DNA of 11,018 bases from Streptomyces sp. NRRL WC-3549 (GTDB lineage Bacteria > Actinomycetota > Actinomycetes > Streptomycetales > Streptomycetaceae), in the NCBI RefSeq assembly GCF_000721935.1, contig NZ_KL585394.1, positions 328,442-339,459 of the forward strand. Direction: 5' to 3'. Both the position numbers and the translations under genes were made by a program. Below the pieces are notes generated by a model. The model was not told the DNA's origin. It saw only the letters and a program-made list of their open reading frames with translations, and did no database searches. Shown here piece after piece: positions 7,124 to 11,018 of the stretch (position 1 is the first letter of the stretch; each line of letters begins with the position of its first letter).

Positions 7124-7130
7124 CGTAGCC

Positions 7131-7646
7131 ATGACGACGAACGAGCACCACCGGCACACGCCCTCCGGATACGCGCCCGAGCACCCCGCCCGCCTCCCCT
7201 GGTCCACGCTGGCGCCCGAGGTGTACAAGGCCATGGTCCGCCTCGACGCCGCGTCCCGTAAGGGCCTGGACCCGAAGCTCATCGAGCTGGTGAAGGTCCG
7301 CGCCTCGCAGATCAACCGCTGCGCCCTCTGCCTGGACATGCACTCCAAGGACGCCCTGGCGGCGGGCGAGTCCGTCGAACGGCTCGTCCAGCTCAGCGCC
7401 TGGGAGGAGTCGCAGCACTTCTACACGGAGAAGGAGCTGGCGGCGATCGAGCTGACGGAGGCCGTGACGGTCCTGACCGACGGTTTCGTGCCGGACGAGG
7501 TCTACGCGAAGGCGGCCGAGCACTTCGAGGAGGCCGAACTCGTCCAGCTGATCGCCTCGATCACCGTCATCAACGCCTGGAACCGCTTCGGGGTGTCGAC
7601 CCGTCAGGCACCGGGCCACTACGCGCCCGGCGACCTCAAGCACTGA
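7131..7646 (+). CDS. Carboxymuconolactone decarboxylase / AhpD-like family protein
   Basis: A 171-residue helical protein with the AhpD-type redox signature: Cys64-Ala-Leu-Cys67 followed by His71 within INRCALCLDMHSKDA, preceded by ELVKVRASQ. In AhpD-like proteins the CxxC cysteines and nearby His/Glu reduce peroxides with a thiol partner. Members without the cysteines are lactone decarboxylases, so the intact CxxC points to a peroxidase or thiol-disulfide role. Length is usual for actinobacterial members. The ATG at 7131 appears to be the first base of a leaderless mRNA. It is the first gene of an operon with the ICL/PEPM-family gene 13 bp downstream, and is divergent from the MocR regulator that probably controls it. 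The first 20 residues are His/Pro-rich and look unstructured. The natural substrate is unknown. Confidence 0.9.
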   Translation: MTTNEHHRHTPSGYAPEHPARLPWSTLAPEVYKAMVRLDAASRKGLDPKLIELVKVRASQINRCALCLDMHSKDALAAGESVERLVQLSAWEESQHFYTEKELAAIELTEAVTVLTDGFVPDEVYAKAAEHFEEAELVQLIASITVINAWNRFGVSTRQAPGHYAPGDLKH

Positions 7647-7659
7647 CCCGGAGGCCACG

Positions 7660-8397
7660 GTGAACGACCCGGTATCGGTCTTCCGCGCCCTGCACCACGA
7701 CCGCCCGCCCGGCGACCCGCTGGTGCTCCCCGGTCCCTGGGACGCCGCGAGCGCCCGCGCGTTCGAGGAGGCCGGGTTCCCCGCACTGGCCACCCCGAGC
7801 GCCGGGGTCGCGGCCGCGCTGGGCCACGCGGACGGGCGGACCCCGGCCGCCGAGATGTTCGCGGCGATCGCCCGGATCGCCGGCTCCGTGTCCGTACCCG
7901 TCTCGGCGGACGTCGAGGCGGGGTACGGGCTGGCTCCGGCGGAGCTCGTGGAACGGCTCCTGGAGGCCGGCGTGGTCGGCTGCAACCTGGAGGACTCGGC
8001 CGGGGGTGCCCTCCTCGACCCCCGGGAGCAGGCCGACCGGCTCGCCGCGGTGCACGCCGCGGCGGCCGGGCGCCTCTTCGTGAACGCCCGCGTGGACACG
8101 TACGTCCGCGCCCTGCCGGAGGGTACGGACGTGGTCGCCGAGACGGTCGGCCGGGCCCGGCTCTACGCCGCCGCCGGCGCGGAGTGCGTCTATCCGATCG
8201 GTGCCCCGGCGGAGCACCTGACCTGGCTGGCGGCCGGCGTCACCGTCCCGCTCAACGCGCACGGCACACCCGACGACCCCTCCGGCGCCCGGCGCCTCGG
8301 CGAACTGGGCGCGGCCCGGATCACCTTCGGCCCGCTGCTCCAGCGGCGCGCGACAAGCGCCGCGCGTGACCTCGCGGCGCGGCTGCTCACCGGCTGA
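7660..8397 (+). CDS. Isocitrate lyase / PEP mutase superfamily protein
   Basis: A 245-residue TIM-barrel protein of the ICL/PEPM superfamily, enzymes that make or break C-C or P-C bonds beside a carboxylate with Mg2+. Seen are PGPWDAASARAFEEAGF (24-40), TPSAGVAAALGHADG (45-59), the metal-site segment SADVEAGYG (82-90, Asp84 and Glu86), CNLEDS (108-113, Glu111 and Asp112) and VNARVD (141-146, Arg144). The K(K/R)CGH catalytic loop that follows the LED segment in isocitrate and methylisocitrate lyases is replaced by SAGGALLDPREQ, so those activities are unlikely. An oxaloacetate- or PEP-phosphonomutase-like activity is possible but not provable. The GTG at 7660 has GGAGG at 7650-7654 with 5-nt spacing. 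The gene is 13 bp after the AhpD-like gene and ends just before a strong terminator. Confidence 0.88.
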   Translation: MNDPVSVFRALHHDRPPGDPLVLPGPWDAASARAFEEAGFPALATPSAGVAAALGHADGRTPAAEMFAAIARIAGSVSVPVSADVEAGYGLAPAELVERLLEAGVVGCNLEDSAGGALLDPREQADRLAAVHAAAAGRLFVNARVDTYVRALPEGTDVVAETVGRARLYAAAGAECVYPIGAPAEHLTWLAAGVTVPLNAHGTPDDPSGARRLGELGAARITFGPLLQRRATSAARDLAARLLTG

Positions 8398-8410
8398 GCG
8401 CGACAGACGA

Positions 8411-8443
8411 GGGCGCCCCCGGCAGCGTGTGCCGGGGGCGCCC
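8411..8443. terminator. Strong bidirectional hairpin terminator
   Basis: A perfect 14-bp stem, GGGCGCCCCCGGCA (8411-8424) pairing with TGCCGGGGGCGCCC (8430-8443) around a 5-nt loop, lies 13 bp after the ICL/PEPM stop and 42 bp before the mdh stop on the opposite strand. Position and stem strength indicate termination of both convergent genes. There is no long U-tract. Confidence 0.85.
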
Positions 8444-8485
8444 CGTCGTGCGGTTTCCGTCTTTCCGGCCGGAGCCGGAGGCCGG

Positions 8486-9562
<1,077 letters not shown>

Positions 9563-9935
9563 TCAGGCTATCCCGCCCCGCCCCTCCACGGCCGCCCGCC
9601 CCCCTGTGTCACCGCGCACAGCCGGTCACGTAGCGCATCCGCCCGGCGCGTCGTCGGGGCGCGCGCGCCGGGGTCCGCGCGGTGGCCCGACAGGGCGGGG
9701 TGCGGCCGGTCCGGCCGGTGGCGAGCGCCGGGCGCCGTCGAACCGCCACACCGCACCGGGTCTGTTACCGCTCGTTGCGGCACGGTCACACGGTGGCGGA
9801 ACGGTCACTTCCGTGCCACAGGCCCCAGACGCCCCTTGAAGCGGATACCGCATGTCCATGACGCTGAAGCCAGGACGGGGCGAGGCCGCTCGGCTCACCG
9901 CCGGCCGGCGCTCTCCGCACCGGTACGCCGCGTCC

Positions 9936-9971
9936 GGTGTCCGTCCCTTCTCGGGGGAGGGGACGGACACC
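9936..9971 (-). terminator. Hairpin terminator of the folD-DUF3017 operon
   Basis: Perfect 12-bp arms GGTGTCCGTCCC (9936-9947) and GGGACGGACACC (9960-9971) enclose a 12-nt loop, 34 bp beyond the DUF3017 stop on the minus strand. A second small palindrome, CCCTTCC-G-GGAAGGG (9973-9987), lies between them. Together they make a convincing transcription stop. Confidence 0.75.
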
Positions 9972-10005
9972 ACCCTTCCGGGAAGGGGGGACGTTCGACG
10001 CGGGC

Positions 10006-10632
10006 CTAACGGATCGTGAAGTGGACGACGTCCTGGAGGAACGGGACGTCCAGCCACGGCTTGGGCTGCGCCATCAGTGCGAGCAGCACGATCAGGGCGC
10101 CCATCAGGCCGTAGGTGACGAGATCGGTGAACCGGGACCGCACGGCGAGCATGCCGACGGACGGCACCACCCAGCGCAGCACCGCACCCGCCAGGAGGGC
10201 GGCGCCGATCAGTATCGCGCCGATCCTGAAGGCCTCGGCGAAGGGGTCCAGCGCCACGACCAGTAGCCCCGCACCGGCGGTGCAGAGCACCGTCAGCAGG
10301 GGCCACTGCCGGGCGGGCGCGGGGGCGTCACCGGGCGCCGCCCGGCCGCCGCCCTCGGGGCGGGCCGTGTCATGGGTCAGGGAGAACCGCCGGGACGCCG
10401 CCCGGGCCGGGTCGCCGCCCTCACCGGCCGTGGCCGTCCCCTCCTCGGCGGGACCGTCCGGGGCGGCCGTCCCGTCCGCCGCCGGACCGCCCGGCTCCCC
10501 CTCGCCCTCGGAGCTCTCCGGCCCCCCGGGCACGGTCGTCCCGGCCGGTTCGGACGACTCGTCGGCGTGCGCCGCGTCCGGCCGCGTCGCGTCCGACCGC
10601 GTGCCGTCCGCCGGACTCGTACCAGCACCCAT
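10006..10632 (-). CDS. DUF3017-family membrane protein with a long disordered N-terminus
   Basis: A 208-residue protein of unknown function. Residues 1-107 are rich in Gly, Ala, Pro, Glu, Asp and Thr, with no predicted structure. Residues 110-208 hold three hydrophobic segments (about 111-129, 137-157 and 172-188) joined by short basic loops (LRW, RSRF), ending PWLDVPFLQDVVHFTIR. Small three-helix proteins of this kind directly after folD are, as I recall, annotated DUF3017 in streptomycetes; the family domain is about 100 residues, so the acidic N-terminal half is extra. By the positive-inside rule the short basic loop at 164-167 suggests a cytoplasmic side. The ATG at 10632 follows the folD stop by 21 bp with GGAAGGA shortly upstream, so the two genes are cotranscribed. 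No function is proposed beyond the link to folD. Confidence 0.82.
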   Translation of the reverse strand: MGAGTSPADGTRSDATRPDAAHADESSEPAGTTVPGGPESSEGEGEPGGPAADGTAAPDGPAEEGTATAGEGGDPARAASRRFSLTHDTARPEGGGRAAPGDAPAPARQWPLLTVLCTAGAGLLVVALDPFAEAFRIGAILIGAALLAGAVLRWVVPSVGMLAVRSRFTDLVTYGLMGALIVLLALMAQPKPWLDVPFLQDVVHFTIR

Positions 10633-10653
10633 GGCGTTCCTTCCGGGCCGGGA

Positions 10654-11018
10654 TCAGCCGGCGGAGACAGCGGACGCGGCGCGCTCGGCCGCCTCGACCA
10701 CGTTGACCAGCAGTTGGGCGCGGGTCATGGGACCGACGCCGCCCGGGTTCGGGGCGACCCAGGCGGCCACCTCGCGGACGCCGGGGTGCACGTCTCCGAC
10801 GATCTTGCCGTTCTCGTCCCGGCTGACGCCGACGTCGAGCACGGCCGCGCCCGGCTTGACGTCCTCGGGCTTGACGAGGTGCGGGACTCCGGCGGCGGCG
10901 ACGATGATGTCGGCCTGGCGCAGGTGCGCCGAGAGGTCGCGGGTGCCCGTGTGGCACTGGGTGACGGTCGCGTTCTCCGACTTGCGGGTCAGCAGCAGCG
11001 GCAGCGGACGGCCGATGG
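10654..11018 (-). CDS. folD: Bifunctional methylenetetrahydrofolate dehydrogenase/cyclohydrolase, C-terminal part (5' end outside window)
   Basis: The last 120 residues are visible, read from the codon starting at 11016. They open with [19 protein letters not shown], the end of the family's Rossmann-loop segment (normally preceded by a G-R-S/G-x-x-V motif outside the window). CHTGTRDL (21-28), [15 protein letters not shown] (35-49) and VLDVGVSR (59-66) follow, and the signature [13 protein letters not shown] is at 91-103. FolD oxidises 5,10-methylene-THF with NADP and hydrolyses the methenyl product to 10-formyl-THF, feeding purine and formyl-Met synthesis in the cytosol. The TGA is at 10656-10654. 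The catalytic lysine region is outside the window. The downstream DUF3017 gene is 21 bp away, and a terminator follows it. Confidence 0.97.
   Translation of the reverse strand, partial: IGRPLPLLLTRKSENATVTQCHTGTRDLSAHLRQADIIVAAAGVPHLVKPEDVKPGAAVLDVGVSRDENGKIVGDVHPGVREVAAWVAPNPGGVGPMTRAQLLVNVVEAAERAASAVSAG

Noticed and set aside
5279..7348. 689-codon minus-strand open frame covering the regulator and lipoprotein
   Set aside because: Only its last 91 codons, from the ATG at 5554 with a good Shine-Dalgarno and signal peptide, are credible; the rest is a shadow of the regulator and of the AhpD-like gene.
7660..8397. Isocitrate or methylisocitrate lyase (aceA/prpB) as a specific name
   Set aside because: The K(K/R)CGH catalytic loop is missing, so only the superfamily can be named.
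9568..9789. 73-codon minus-strand open frame upstream of mdh
   Set aside because: Arg/Ala/Pro-rich product without structure; it overlaps the probable mdh promoter region and has no Shine-Dalgarno.
9852..10019. Short plus-strand open frame of about 55 codons
   Set aside because: It contains the terminator hairpin, overlaps the end of the DUF3017 gene, has no convincing ribosome site and no motif.

Overview
The window is high-GC actinobacterial DNA that looks like a Streptomyces chromosome. Codon third positions are strongly G/C, GTG starts are common, and the folD / DUF3017 / mdh block on the right and the trpS on the left match proteins I recognise from streptomycetes. I see no rRNA, tRNA, CRISPR array, insertion sequence, integrase or phage gene. 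Thirteen protein genes are supported; the first (dprE1-like) and last (folD) are cut by the window edges.

Left part (1-2647): the last codons of a DprE1-like FAD oxidase lead into its partner reductase dprE2 (+). Convergent to them are a 2H-phosphoesterase ('2'-5' RNA ligase') gene and trpS (both -). trpS is divergent from rocD, ornithine aminotransferase (+).

Middle part (2850-8397): rocD converges on a two-gene minus-strand unit made of a small secreted lipoprotein and a glutathionylspermidine-synthase-like ATP-grasp ligase. The 30 bp between rocD and the ligase gene is entirely CCGGGG hexanucleotide repeat. Upstream of the lipoprotein lies a MocR-type regulator (GntR HTH plus aminotransferase fold). 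It is divergent from a two-gene operon encoding an AhpD/carboxymuconolactone-decarboxylase-family protein and an isocitrate-lyase/PEP-mutase-family protein. The 47-bp space between the divergent starts has a -10 box placed for a leaderless message on each strand, and a palindrome overlapping one of them, so it reads as a compact regulator/target switch.

Right part (8398-11018): a strong bidirectional hairpin terminator separates the operon from mdh (malate dehydrogenase, -). A 530-bp gene-free region follows, with an AT-rich imperfect inverted repeat before mdh and a terminator hairpin for the next operon. Last come a DUF3017 membrane protein and the C-terminal 120 residues of folD (both -).

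Most genes are ordinary metabolism. The parts most worth a second look are the lipoprotein/ATP-grasp pair, which resembles E. coli YgiB/YgiC and cannot be a conventional glutathionylspermidine system in a mycothiol-using organism; the MocR switch with its operon of unknown substrate; and the GGGGCC repeat between convergent genes. Nothing here proves a wholly new system. All calls come from reading the sequence and remembered family features; no database search was run.
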